DNA from: Bacteroidaceae bacterium
Lineage (GTDB): Bacteria > Bacteroidota > Bacteroidia > Bacteroidales > Bacteroidaceae
Assembly: GCA_017461605.1 (NCBI GenBank)
Contig: JAFTXN010000010.1
Location: 1 to 64,000 of the forward strand
Reading direction: 5' to 3'
Length of the DNA stretch: 64,000 bases
Shown here: positions 57,465-64,000 of the stretch, piece after piece
How the letters are laid out: each line of letters starts with the position of its first letter
Numbering within the stretch: the first letter of the stretch is position 1
Made by a program: the position numbers and the translations under genes
The notes under the pieces: model-generated
Databases searched by the model: none
Seen by the model: the letters and a program-made list of their open reading frames with translations, nothing else
Told to the model about the DNA's origin: nothing

Positions 57465-57659
57465 AAATCTGTAGGGTTAGAGAAGTTTGAGAAATCATGC
57501 GGAGTGCTCCATCGTTCAAGCTCTTATAGAACTTCAGCACCAATATGGGGTTATCGAGAACTGTCTCCGGAATTATTCGCGCGTATGTATCTGTTCGGTG
57601 GAATGACTTATGTGCAAGTGTTCCTACGAACTGGTCTGCGCACCATACTCTTCAGAATA
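57465..57659. other. Gene-free interval
   Basis: I see no gene, promoter or repeat here. With the remnants on its left it may be decayed coding sequence, but no reading frame shows similarity that I recognise. Confidence 0.4.
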
Positions 57660-57690
57660 ACACCGCCCCATCGCTGACGATGGGGCGGCA
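57660..57690 (-). terminator. Terminator of the C1 peptidase gene
   Basis: An 11-bp perfect stem, CCGCCCCATCG with CGATGGGGCGG, encloses a 4-nt loop and is followed on the minus strand by TGTTATT. It lies about 120 nt past the stop. Confidence 0.75.
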
Positions 57691-57807
57691 AATATCTGAG
57701 ATTCTAAAGTAGAGCACCATGCTTTTGTCGCCATCGGAAGACGACCAAAGTGGAGTGCATTCCCTTAATGTGTGCTATGCAAATGTTCTTAGTTCGGCTT
57801 CCTAAAA

Positions 57808-58998
57808 TCAGAGGCCGAGCTTGCGAGCAATCTTCTTGGGAAGAGCATCCTTGTGGATGAGGATGTTCATTGTCTTGTAAGCCACGAAAGGCATCGAAGC
57901 ATAGAACATGCCATTGTAAGGTCCGTAGTCGCCCCAAGAGTTCTTAACCATGAAATACTCCTTGCCCTTGGCATCCTTGGCGATACCATAGATCACCATG
58001 CCATGGTCGTCGGTGGTTGTCCAGTTGTCATAACCAATCTGGCGCATCTCTTGCGTGATGGTCAACTCGCCTTCGCCACCTGCCACAGAAGCATTGTTGC
58101 GCTCGTTCGAGCCGGTCCAACGTGCAGCGTCCGAACCTGTCTTATCGTTTTCCTTGGCACCGGAGGGCACAGTTGCAACGCCCTTGCGTGCGTCAAAACC
58201 TTTCTCGCTCACGTCCGAACCCCAAGCAAATGTGTAACCATTCTTCACAGCGCTAACCATGACGTCCATAAACTCGTCGAGCGGCAGGTTGTAGCTCTCA
58301 GCCCAGCGCCAGTTGTCCTGTACCTCGATGATGAATTTGGTGTAGAAGGGGTAGTGTGTGTAAGAGGTCAGCGAAACGTAGTCGTCCATGTTCAGACCGA
58401 GAGACTCGGCATACGAATGCGGAGTATACTCCTTACCATTTACGGTGAAGTTCTTGGGAAGTTCGCCAAAGTAGTTGGCATAAATTCCACAGAGGTCCTT
58501 CTTCCAAGAGAGGGAGAGCTTCTTGTGCTTGCCCTGTGCGATAGCCTTCACATAGGCAGAAGCCACTGCGTCAAGTTGGTTGAAGTTAAACAGAGAGTCG
58601 CCATAGAGCGAACCGGGAGCGGGCATAGCCTCCTGAGGGCAGATGCCATAATTCTTCAAGCAGTATACAGCATCATAGAAAGAGCCGCCCTGCGAGAAGC
58701 TCACGTCGCCATGGGTGCGAACGGCCTTGTCAGCACGGTCCATGTAGGTGTGGTAAACGAGGAACGACTCACAAAGGTCGTGCTCGCCCTTGCCAAGACG
58801 CAAGAGTTCGGCCTCGAAGAAGCCAAATGAGGAGTAAGCCCAGCAAGTACCGCTTTGGTTTTGGTCCTTGATGGAAGTGATGGGATTGGCTTTCACCACG
58901 ACGAACGCGCTGTCCTTAGAGTACGTTCCGGGTTCCTGTGCCTGTGCAGCGGGAGCCAATGTGCAAGCCGCCAGTGCTAAAACAAAAAACTTTTTCAT
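57808..58998 (-). CDS. Exported C1 cysteine peptidase, bleomycin hydrolase/PepC-like
   Basis: A 396-aa peptidase with a signal peptide (about 1-20). The papain-like triad is complete: C52 in QNQSGTCWAYSS, H332 in DDHGMVIYG and N353 in MVKNSWGDYGP. The insertion pattern and C-terminus resemble the aminopeptidase C/bleomycin hydrolase subfamily rather than plain papain. A signal peptide implies a periplasmic or surface role, unlike cytoplasmic PepC. It lies 60 nt downstream of the aminopeptidase P gene on the same strand and may share its transcript. Confidence 0.9.
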   Translation of the reverse strand: MKKFFVLALAACTLAPAAQAQEPGTYSKDSAFVVVKANPITSIKDQNQSGTCWAYSSFGFFEAELLRLGKGEHDLCESFLVYHTYMDRADKAVRTHGDVSFSQGGSFYDAVYCLKNYGICPQEAMPAPGSLYGDSLFNFNQLDAVASAYVKAIAQGKHKKLSLSWKKDLCGIYANYFGELPKNFTVNGKEYTPHSYAESLGLNMDDYVSLTSYTHYPFYTKFIIEVQDNWRWAESYNLPLDEFMDVMVSAVKNGYTFAWGSDVSEKGFDARKGVATVPSGAKENDKTGSDAARWTGSNERNNASVAGGEGELTITQEMRQIGYDNWTTTDDHGMVIYGIAKDAKGKEYFMVKNSWGDYGPYNGMFYASMPFVAYKTMNILIHKDALPKKIARKLGL

Positions 58999-59058
58999 TG
59001 ATTTGATTTTTTATAAAATTGATATTGATCTTTCGTCATTGGTCTGCATCGTCCACGC

Positions 59059-60462
59059 TCAGCCCTTGCGTTCTGCCATAAAGCGTTCCACGTCTTCGGC
59101 ATGGTACGGGATGCGTTCTTCGCCCAAGAAGCGACAACCGTCCTTCGTGATGAGCACATCATCTTCGATGCGAACACCTCCAAAGTCCTTATACTGCTCA
59201 ATGGCATCAAAGTTGAGAAACTCTGCATTGGTTCCCTCTTTTCGCCAAAGGTCTATTAGGTCGGGGATGAAGTAGATGCCGGGTTCGTCGGTCACCACGA
59301 ATCCTTCCTCCAGGCGACGGGCGAAGCGCAAGCTGGCTGTGCCAAACTGCGAGCTGGGACGTGTCTCTTCGTCATAGCCCACGTAGATTTGGCCAAGGCC
59401 CTCCATGTCGTGCACATCCATGCCCATCATGTGGCCAAGGCCGTGGGGTAAGAATAGCGCGTGTGCACCGGCACGTACTGCCTCTTCGGTATCTCCACGC
59501 ATCAGTCCGAGGTCCTTCAGACGGTCGGTCATCAGACGGCACACGTCCATGTGCACATCCCACCACCGCACACCGGGGCGGGCATGCGTCAAGGCGAGGT
59601 CGTGGCAGTCCACCACGATGTCGTAGATGTCTCTCTGCTTCTGTGTGAACTTTCCGCTGATAGGGGTCGTGCGTGTGTGGTCGGAACAATAGTGTTCGCT
59701 CGTCTCGGCACCGGCATCGCAAAGCAGCAGACGGCCGGCCTCCAACTGTCGATCAGAAGGATAGCCGTGCAGAATCTCTCCATGCATCGACACAATGCTT
59801 TGGAACGAAACGATACTGCCGTGAGCCGCAGCTATTCCGTCGAGCACGCCGCCGATGTAGCGTTCCGTCACTCCCGGACGGCACAGCTGCATCGCCGTGG
59901 TGTGCATGAGATAACCAATGTGGCTTGCTCGTTCCATTTCAGCGATTTCATCGGCAGATTTAACGGAACGCAACTTCACCACAGCGTGTATCAGGGGCAA
60001 CGAAGCGCCGGCTCGCTGCTCGGAGGGGTGTATGCCCAACAGGTCGTGCAATGTGAGCATCGTTTCGTGCCGATAAGGAGGCAGATAATGCACCTTACGA
60101 CCGGAACGGCGGGCTTCGCCAACAATTTCGGCCAAAGCCGACATGGGCTGTACTTCACCCACACCGCTCTGCTCGGCCATCTCGCGCACCGAAGTCACGC
60201 TGCCATACCACACGATGTCGTCGATGTCGATTTCATCGCCTATCAGCACTTCGCGACCCGTGTCAGCATCCATCAGGAGCACCAACCCATCGCGGTGCTG
60301 GCCGGTGAAGTATAGGAAACTGCTGTCCTGACGAAACTTATAGGCATTGGCCGGATAGTTCATCGGACTGTCGTTGTTGCCCGGCAGCAGGATCAATCCT
60401 GTGCCCACGAGGCGGCGCAATTCCTCACGCCGTTGCACATACGTTTGTTGCGGAAAAAGCAT
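59059..60462 (-). CDS. Xaa-Pro aminopeptidase (aminopeptidase P), M24B
   Basis: A 467-aa metallopeptidase removing N-terminal residues before proline. An N-terminal AMP_N domain (about 1-140) precedes the pita-bread fold. The five metal ligands are visible in CDAGAETSEHYCSDHTRT, HGLGHMMGMDVHD, VTDEPGIYF and VRIEDDVLIT. The start at 60462 (MLFPQQTYVQRREEL) is chosen because it lies about 25 nt below a -7 box and gives normal family length; an upstream in-frame ATG at 60504 lies above that box. It diverges from the patatin gene and precedes the C1 peptidase, consistent with peptide catabolism. Confidence 0.92.
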   Translation of the reverse strand: MLFPQQTYVQRREELRRLVGTGLILLPGNNDSPMNYPANAYKFRQDSSFLYFTGQHRDGLVLLMDADTGREVLIGDEIDIDDIVWYGSVTSVREMAEQSGVGEVQPMSALAEIVGEARRSGRKVHYLPPYRHETMLTLHDLLGIHPSEQRAGASLPLIHAVVKLRSVKSADEIAEMERASHIGYLMHTTAMQLCRPGVTERYIGGVLDGIAAAHGSIVSFQSIVSMHGEILHGYPSDRQLEAGRLLLCDAGAETSEHYCSDHTRTTPISGKFTQKQRDIYDIVVDCHDLALTHARPGVRWWDVHMDVCRLMTDRLKDLGLMRGDTEEAVRAGAHALFLPHGLGHMMGMDVHDMEGLGQIYVGYDEETRPSSQFGTASLRFARRLEEGFVVTDEPGIYFIPDLIDLWRKEGTNAEFLNFDAIEQYKDFGGVRIEDDVLITKDGCRFLGEERIPYHAEDVERFMAERKG

Positions 60463-60493
60463 AGTTAGGTTGCATTTCGATAAAGTAATAGGG

Positions 60494-60501
60494 CAAAAAT
60501 A
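60494..60501 (-). promoter_or_regulatory. -7 box of the aminopeptidase P gene
   Basis: The minus-strand TATTTTTG fits the -7 consensus and is about 32 nt before the start at 60462. A -33 box is not clear. It diverges from the patatin promoter at 60542-60573. Confidence 0.5.
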
Positions 60502-60541
60502 CACTTTTTATTTGGAAAACTCGTCTTTTTGTCGCCACAAG

Positions 60542-60573
60542 TTGGAATTGCATACGCACGAAGCGTATCTTTG
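60542..60573 (+). promoter_or_regulatory. Promoter of the patatin-like gene
   Basis: TTG (60542-60544) and TATCTTTG (60566-60573) are 21 nt apart, a good Bacteroidetes-type promoter about 58 nt before the start codon. Confidence 0.7.
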
Positions 60574-60631
60574 CCTTGCAAAAAGCGATTTGCATGGCAA
60601 ATTCGAACAATCACACAACGAATACTGAAAG

Positions 60632-61495
60632 ATGAAGACTAAACTTATCAACACGGCCCTCGTTCTGGAGGGAGGCGGGATGCGAGGGGTGTTCAACATC
60701 GGAGTGATGGACTACCTCATGGATGCCGGTATCAGTTTCCCACACTGCATCGCTGTATCGGCAGGTGCGTGCAACGGCCTGTCGTACATGAGTCGGCAGC
60801 GTGGACGCGCCAAGCTCTCGACCATCGACTACATGAAGAAATATCGCTACATCGGGATGAAACACCTCTGGTCGCAACACAGCATTTTCGACCAGCACAC
60901 CATGTACGACCGACTGCCCAACGAACTCCTGCCGTTCGACTATGCCACCTGCTTCGCCAACCCCATGCGCTTTGAGATGGTGGTAACAAACTGCCGAACC
61001 GGTCAGGCAGAATATCTCACCGAGACCCAAGACCCCGAACGCCTGTTGCTCATCACCAAAGCTTCGAGCAGCCTGCCCTACGTCTGCCCCATCGTCAATG
61101 TGGATGGTGAACCGATGCTCGATGGCGGCATTGCCGACTCCATCCCTGTGGAGCGTGCTTTGGCTCTCGGCTTCAAGAAGCCCGTGGTGGTGCTCACACG
61201 CAACCGAGGATACCGCGACACGGGACGCGACATCAAGCAGCCGAAATTCATCTACCGCAACTATCCGCGCCTACGCCTGCTGCTGAGCAAGCGGCACGAG
61301 CTATACAACCAGGAACTGGAACTCATCGAACGCATGGAGGATGCCGGCGAAATCATCGCCATCCGGCCGATACGCCCCATGGAGGTGGACAGACTGGAGC
61401 AGGATGAGGAAAAACTCAACGCGCTCTACGAAGAGGGTTACGAGTGCGCACGAATGGCCCTGCAACCGCTCATCGAGTCGAAAACAGAAGACTGA
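60632..61495 (+). CDS. Patatin-like phospholipase (YjjU-like)
   Basis: A 287-aa serine hydrolase of the patatin family, likely acting on phospholipid acyl chains. The oxyanion loop is LEGGGMRGVF (about 12-21). The nucleophile S43 lies in IAVSAGACNG, so the first Gly of the usual GxSxG is Ala. The catalytic aspartate is D164 in MLDGGIADSIPV. Layout and length fit the YjjU/RssA-like subgroup. No signal peptide is seen, so a cytoplasmic or inner-membrane-associated location is inferred. The gene stands alone behind its own promoter. Confidence 0.88.
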   Translation: MKTKLINTALVLEGGGMRGVFNIGVMDYLMDAGISFPHCIAVSAGACNGLSYMSRQRGRAKLSTIDYMKKYRYIGMKHLWSQHSIFDQHTMYDRLPNELLPFDYATCFANPMRFEMVVTNCRTGQAEYLTETQDPERLLLITKASSSLPYVCPIVNVDGEPMLDGGIADSIPVERALALGFKKPVVVLTRNRGYRDTGRDIKQPKFIYRNYPRLRLLLSKRHELYNQELELIERMEDAGEIIAIRPIRPMEVDRLEQDEEKLNALYEEGYECARMALQPLIESKTED

Positions 61496-61789
61496 CGAGC
61501 GCCAAAGGCAAGGGGCTAATTCTGCAAGGCGTTTAGAAATTTCTGCAGTGCTTGTAAAATTTTCTGCAAGCACTGCAGATTTTTCTTGCATGCGGACGCG
61601 CATTCAGCACCGGTCCTCGCACGCTTTCCCAAGCATCGTCAAGAGAGGGGAAAAGCCCTTTGCAGTTGTTTTAACAAGATTCGTTTTTCCCCATTTCATC
61701 AATAGATTTCCCCTGTCCGCATACTCACTTATTCCCAAGGAAGACTCTGATTTTTTCTCTGCTTGACGCTACCTCAAAATAAGGCAGGA
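61496..61789. other. Interval after the patatin gene
   Basis: No gene is supported. It contains the inverted repeat at 61543-61578 and, next to it, a GCGTTTAGAAATTTC half-arm shared with the 25936 and 52715 elements. The rest to the promoter module at 61790 is featureless. Confidence 0.5.
61543..61578. repeat. Perfect 12-bp inverted repeat, GCAAGCACTGCAG family
   Basis: Arms CTGCAGTGCTTG (61543-61554) and CAAGCACTGCAG (61567-61578) enclose TAAAATTTTCTG. Upstream lies AAGGCGTTTAGAAAT (from 61526), which elsewhere forms the outer arm but here has no partner. It looks like a rearranged relative of the 52715 element. Confidence 0.85.
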
Positions 61790-61861
61790 GGCGGCTCGGG
61801 AATGCAACTGAAAAATCGTGCCGCTTTTTCGTCGCATTCCTCTCGCCTTTCACTACCTTTG
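61790..61861 (+). promoter_or_regulatory. Palindromic promoter module of the spmAB-like gene
   Basis: A single unit: GGCGGCTCGGG, hairpin GGAATGC..GAAAAA with TTTTTC..GCATTCC (61799-61815 and 61825-61840, interior mismatches), then TCTCGCCTTTCAC and -7 TACCTTTG (61854-61861). The layout is the same as at 1930-2125 and 50171-50321 but the stem sequence is different. The -33 is weaker (TTTC, 23 nt away). Confidence 0.7.
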
Positions 61862-61884
61862 CACTCGGACTAAAAAATGTGGGT

Positions 61885-63117
61885 ATGGTACTCAATTATA
61901 TTTGGATTGCATTCTTCCTCATCGCCTTTGTGGTAGCTGTTGTCAAACTCTTGTTCCTGGGAGATACATCGGTGTTTCCGGCCATTATGGACAGTACTTT
62001 CGAAACCTCAAAAACGGCTTTCGAAATATCGCTCGGCCTTACCGGAGTGTTGGCCCTGTGGTTGGGCATCATGCGCGTGGGCGAATTGGGAGGCGTGGTG
62101 CGAGCCATGGCACGAGTGCTGGGACCGGTATTTCAGAAACTCTTCCCCGAAATCCCCAAGAACCATCCCGTGGTGGGAAACATCTTCATGAACATTTCCG
62201 CCAACATGCTGGGACTTGACAACGCGGCAACACCGCTCGGACTGAAAGCCATGGAGGGACTGCAGGAGCTGAACACAAAAAAGGACACGGCATCCAACTC
62301 CATGATAATGTTCCTGGTGCTCAACACCTCAGGCCTTACCATCATCCCCGTAAGCATCATGGTGTATCGCGCACAGATGGGAGCGGCAGCCCCCACGGAC
62401 GTGTTCGTCCCCATCCTCCTTGCCACATTTTTCTCCACCCTGGCCGGCATCATCGTCACAAGCCTCTACCAACGCATCAACTTGTTCAACCGCACCTTGC
62501 TCCTCACGCTCGGAGGTCTGTCGGCCGCCGTGGCAGGCATCATTTGGGGTTTCAGTCGCCTGGACGGCCCTATGATGAACCTCGTAGGCACCACCACTGC
62601 CAACGTCCTGCTGTTCGTCATCATCATCTGCTTTCTCATGGCCGGCATCATGCAGCGCGTCAATGTCTACGAAGCCTTTGTGGAAGGCGCCAAGGGAGGT
62701 TTCGAAACCGCCGTGCGCATCATCCCTTATCTGGTAGCCATGCTCGTGGGTATAGGCGTGTTCCGCGCAAGTGGGGCCATGGAGTGGCTCATCGAGGCTG
62801 TGACGTGGATGGTCAGCCTGACCGGTCTCGATGCCGAATGGGTGGGAGCGCTGCCGACAGCCATCATGAAGCCACTCAGCGGAAGCGGTGCGCGCGGCAT
62901 GATGGTGGATGCGATGCAGACCTACGGTGCCGACTCGTTTGTGGGCCGTCTCAGTTGTATTTTCCAAGGTTCCACCGACACCACATTCTATGTTTTGGCC
63001 GTTTACTTCGGTTCGGTGGGCATACGCCACACACGCCACGCCGTGGCCTGCGGCCTGTTGTCCGATCTTGCAGGTATCGTTGCAGCCATCGCCATCTGCT
63101 ATTTATTCTTCGGCTAA
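61885..63117 (+). CDS. SpmA-SpmB fusion, nucleoside-recognition (Gate) membrane protein
   Basis: A 410-aa polytopic membrane protein joining SpmA-like (about 1-195) and SpmB-like (about 215-410) halves, each with a Gate domain. Motifs include FPEIPKNHPVVGNIFMNISA, NMLGLDNAATPLGLKAM, NTSGLTIIPVSI, KPLSGSGARGMMVDAM and QGSTDTTFYVLAVYFGSVGI. In spore formers SpmA and SpmB are separate proteins linked to spore-core dehydration. In Bacteroidetes the fused form must do something else, and transport of an unknown solute is a guess. The start is the ATG at 61885, 24 nt after the -7 box; a GTG two codons upstream is also open. It is monocistronic as far as seen. Confidence 0.87.
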   Translation: MVLNYIWIAFFLIAFVVAVVKLLFLGDTSVFPAIMDSTFETSKTAFEISLGLTGVLALWLGIMRVGELGGVVRAMARVLGPVFQKLFPEIPKNHPVVGNIFMNISANMLGLDNAATPLGLKAMEGLQELNTKKDTASNSMIMFLVLNTSGLTIIPVSIMVYRAQMGAAAPTDVFVPILLATFFSTLAGIIVTSLYQRINLFNRTLLLTLGGLSAAVAGIIWGFSRLDGPMMNLVGTTTANVLLFVIIICFLMAGIMQRVNVYEAFVEGAKGGFETAVRIIPYLVAMLVGIGVFRASGAMEWLIEAVTWMVSLTGLDAEWVGALPTAIMKPLSGSGARGMMVDAMQTYGADSFVGRLSCIFQGSTDTTFYVLAVYFGSVGIRHTRHAVACGLLSDLAGIVAAIAICYLFFG

Positions 63118-63233
63118 AGCCGTCACGATGTAGCCGAACCCACTCCCAAACATTCCGATTGCCTTCGGAGCGGCAGCCAAAAGCCTCCAGTGAAACAGCC
63201 GAAGGCGCTGCGAAACATGCGTTCCGCAAAGGC

Positions 63234-63273
63234 ACAAAAAAAATCCGCACTCCCGAACTTCGGGGATGCGGAC
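63234..63273 (-). terminator. Terminator of rpsU
   Basis: On the minus strand a stem of about 12 bp, GTCCGCATCCCCGAA with TTCGGGAGTGCGGA, is followed by TTTTTTTTGTG. It lies about 35 nt after rpsU. On the plus strand it may also bound the spmAB-like gene. Confidence 0.9.
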
Positions 63274-63307
63274 TATGTTTTTCCGAACAGACCGGAAAGA
63301 CTTCAGA

Positions 63308-63499
63308 TTAGTCTTCCTGGCTGTGAAGTTTCTGCACGTAAACGGCGTGTTCCTTTGCCAAACGCTTCAAAACTGAAGGCTTGTCAAACTGCTGGCGTGC
63401 GCGAAGTTCCTTCACGATACCGGTCTTTTCGAATTTTCTCTTGAACTTTTTGAGGGCGCGTTCGATGTTTTCGCCTTCCTTTACAGGTACTACGATCAT
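63308..63499 (-). CDS. rpsU: 30S ribosomal protein bS21
   Basis: A 63-aa ribosomal protein with the typical MIVVPVKEGENIERALKKFK start, KKFKRKFEKTGIVKELRARQ core and basic helices. The start at 63499 is fixed by the family N-terminus; an in-frame ATG at 63556 overlaps the -7 box and is excluded. From memory of Bacteroides, rpsU lies upstream of xerC-hpf-tuf; here it is about 38 kb away but carries a promoter core nearly identical to that of the tRNA-tuf operon. Confidence 0.97.
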   Translation of the reverse strand: MIVVPVKEGENIERALKKFKRKFEKTGIVKELRARQQFDKPSVLKRLAKEHAVYVQKLHSQED

Positions 63500-63551
63500 T
63501 GTTTGATGAGTTTTTATTTTGTTATTACTAATTTGCAGGGTTCTTGCGGAG

Positions 63552-63573
63552 TGCAAAAGTAGGCATTATTTTT
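63552..63573 (-). promoter_or_regulatory. Promoter of rpsU
   Basis: The minus-strand -7 box TACTTTTG (63554-63561) is preceded by a spacer AAAAATAATGCC. The block TGCAAAAGTAGGCATTATTT (plus-strand reading) matches 24041-24060 except for one base. Confidence 0.7.
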
Positions 63574-63645
63574 CATACCGAATGGTTTTTGCACTTTTTT
63601 TTCACCTAAAGTGCATGTTTACCACGGGATTTAGGATTTTTCCAC

Positions 63646-64000
63646 TCACTTTCGGGTGATTGTACCATCGTCGGCAATATCGATGGGGGTGCCGGGAACA
63701 TCGAGCAAAGTGAGGCGGCGCATCTCGCGAGCCACTCTGTTTTCGGTATCAAGGCGAGGACCCACACCGCGCTGCTGGATGAAAGAATGAATACGCCCTC
63801 CGGCAAAACGACCGTCCGACAACACTTTCACCTCGAGCACCGGCGCATAACCCGAAATGCCCGACAAGCTCATGCCATAGGGAGTACAAAAATTGCCAAG
63901 GCTGTAAGCAATGAGATGCTCCTTGTAGAGTTCCACCGCACGCACCACATGAGGTCCGTGGCCATAGACCACATCGGCACCGGCATCGATGCAGAAATGT
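63646..64000 (-). CDS. CapA-family protein, C-terminal part only
   Basis: The visible 117 or so residues continue past the window edge, so the start is missing. They show the CapA/metallophosphatase-like end: a CIDAGADVVYGHGPHVVRAV block, then IAYSLGNFCTPYG and a tail ending DDGTITRK. CapA-family proteins include poly-gamma-glutamate synthesis factors of the metallophosphoesterase fold; enzymatic role here is unknown. It lies on the same strand as rpsU, 70 nt upstream of its promoter. Confidence 0.85.
   Translation of the reverse strand, partial: HFCIDAGADVVYGHGPHVVRAVELYKEHLIAYSLGNFCTPYGMSLSGISGYAPVLEVKVLSDGRFAGGRIHSFIQQRGVGPRLDTENRVAREMRRLTLLDVPGTPIDIADDGTITRK

Overview
The window looks like a chromosomal segment of a Prevotellaceae-like member of the Bacteroidales. 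The evidence is Bacteroidetes-type promoters (a TTTG or TTG box 18-22 nt upstream of TAnnTTTG), the tuf-secE-nusG-rplKAJL-rpoBC order with interspersed tRNAs, DUF3467 and DUF4923 genes, discoidin-rich surface proteins and sorting-tail C-termini. Genus is not resolved from sequence alone.

Layout. Positions 1-2500 hold a dispersed repeat, an OmpA-like porin (-) and a DUF3467 gene (+) behind a tandem promoter module. Positions 2659-10754 (-) encode a 2629-aa secreted M60 metallopeptidase followed by a tiny unannotated 59-aa gene. Positions 11256-23985 (-) are the information-processing operon: tRNA-Tyr, tRNA-Gly, tRNA-Thr, tuf, tRNA-Trp, secE, nusG, rplK, rplA, rplJ, rplL, rpoB, rpoC, starting from a promoter near 24050. 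xerC and hpf lie just upstream. Positions 26240-30568 (+) hold a CotH/dockerin/cohesin-like protein and a cohesin-like/InlB-repeat protein. Positions 31422-37129 (-) hold a GH29 fucosidase and a GEVED-domain protein. Positions 37561-48102 (-) hold a 219-aa protein and a 3288-aa LamG protein whose C-terminal module resembles it. From 48488 come a PurF-like protein (-), a TPP riboswitch with thiS-thiG-thiH (+), a calcium-type P-ATPase (+), a DUF4923 lipoprotein (+), gene remnants, a C1 peptidase and an aminopeptidase P (-), a patatin (+), a SpmA-SpmB fusion (+), rpsU (-) and the end of a CapA-like gene (-).

Together the accessory genes suggest a mucosal or gut commensal that displays or secretes large multidomain proteins. 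M60 peptidases and GH29 fucosidases are classes known to act on host glycoproteins. Six of the secreted proteins end in related T9SS type-A-like tails.

The most unusual non-coding signal is a promoter module found at three loci (before DUF3467, thiS and spmAB). A GC-rich box and the -7 region are conserved while the hairpin between them keeps its pairing but changes sequence completely. A second family, long perfect inverted repeats built from the words GCGTTTAGAAAATTCTGCA and GCAAGCACTGCAGA, lies in at least four intergenic gaps. A third, a 109-nt element, occurs twice.
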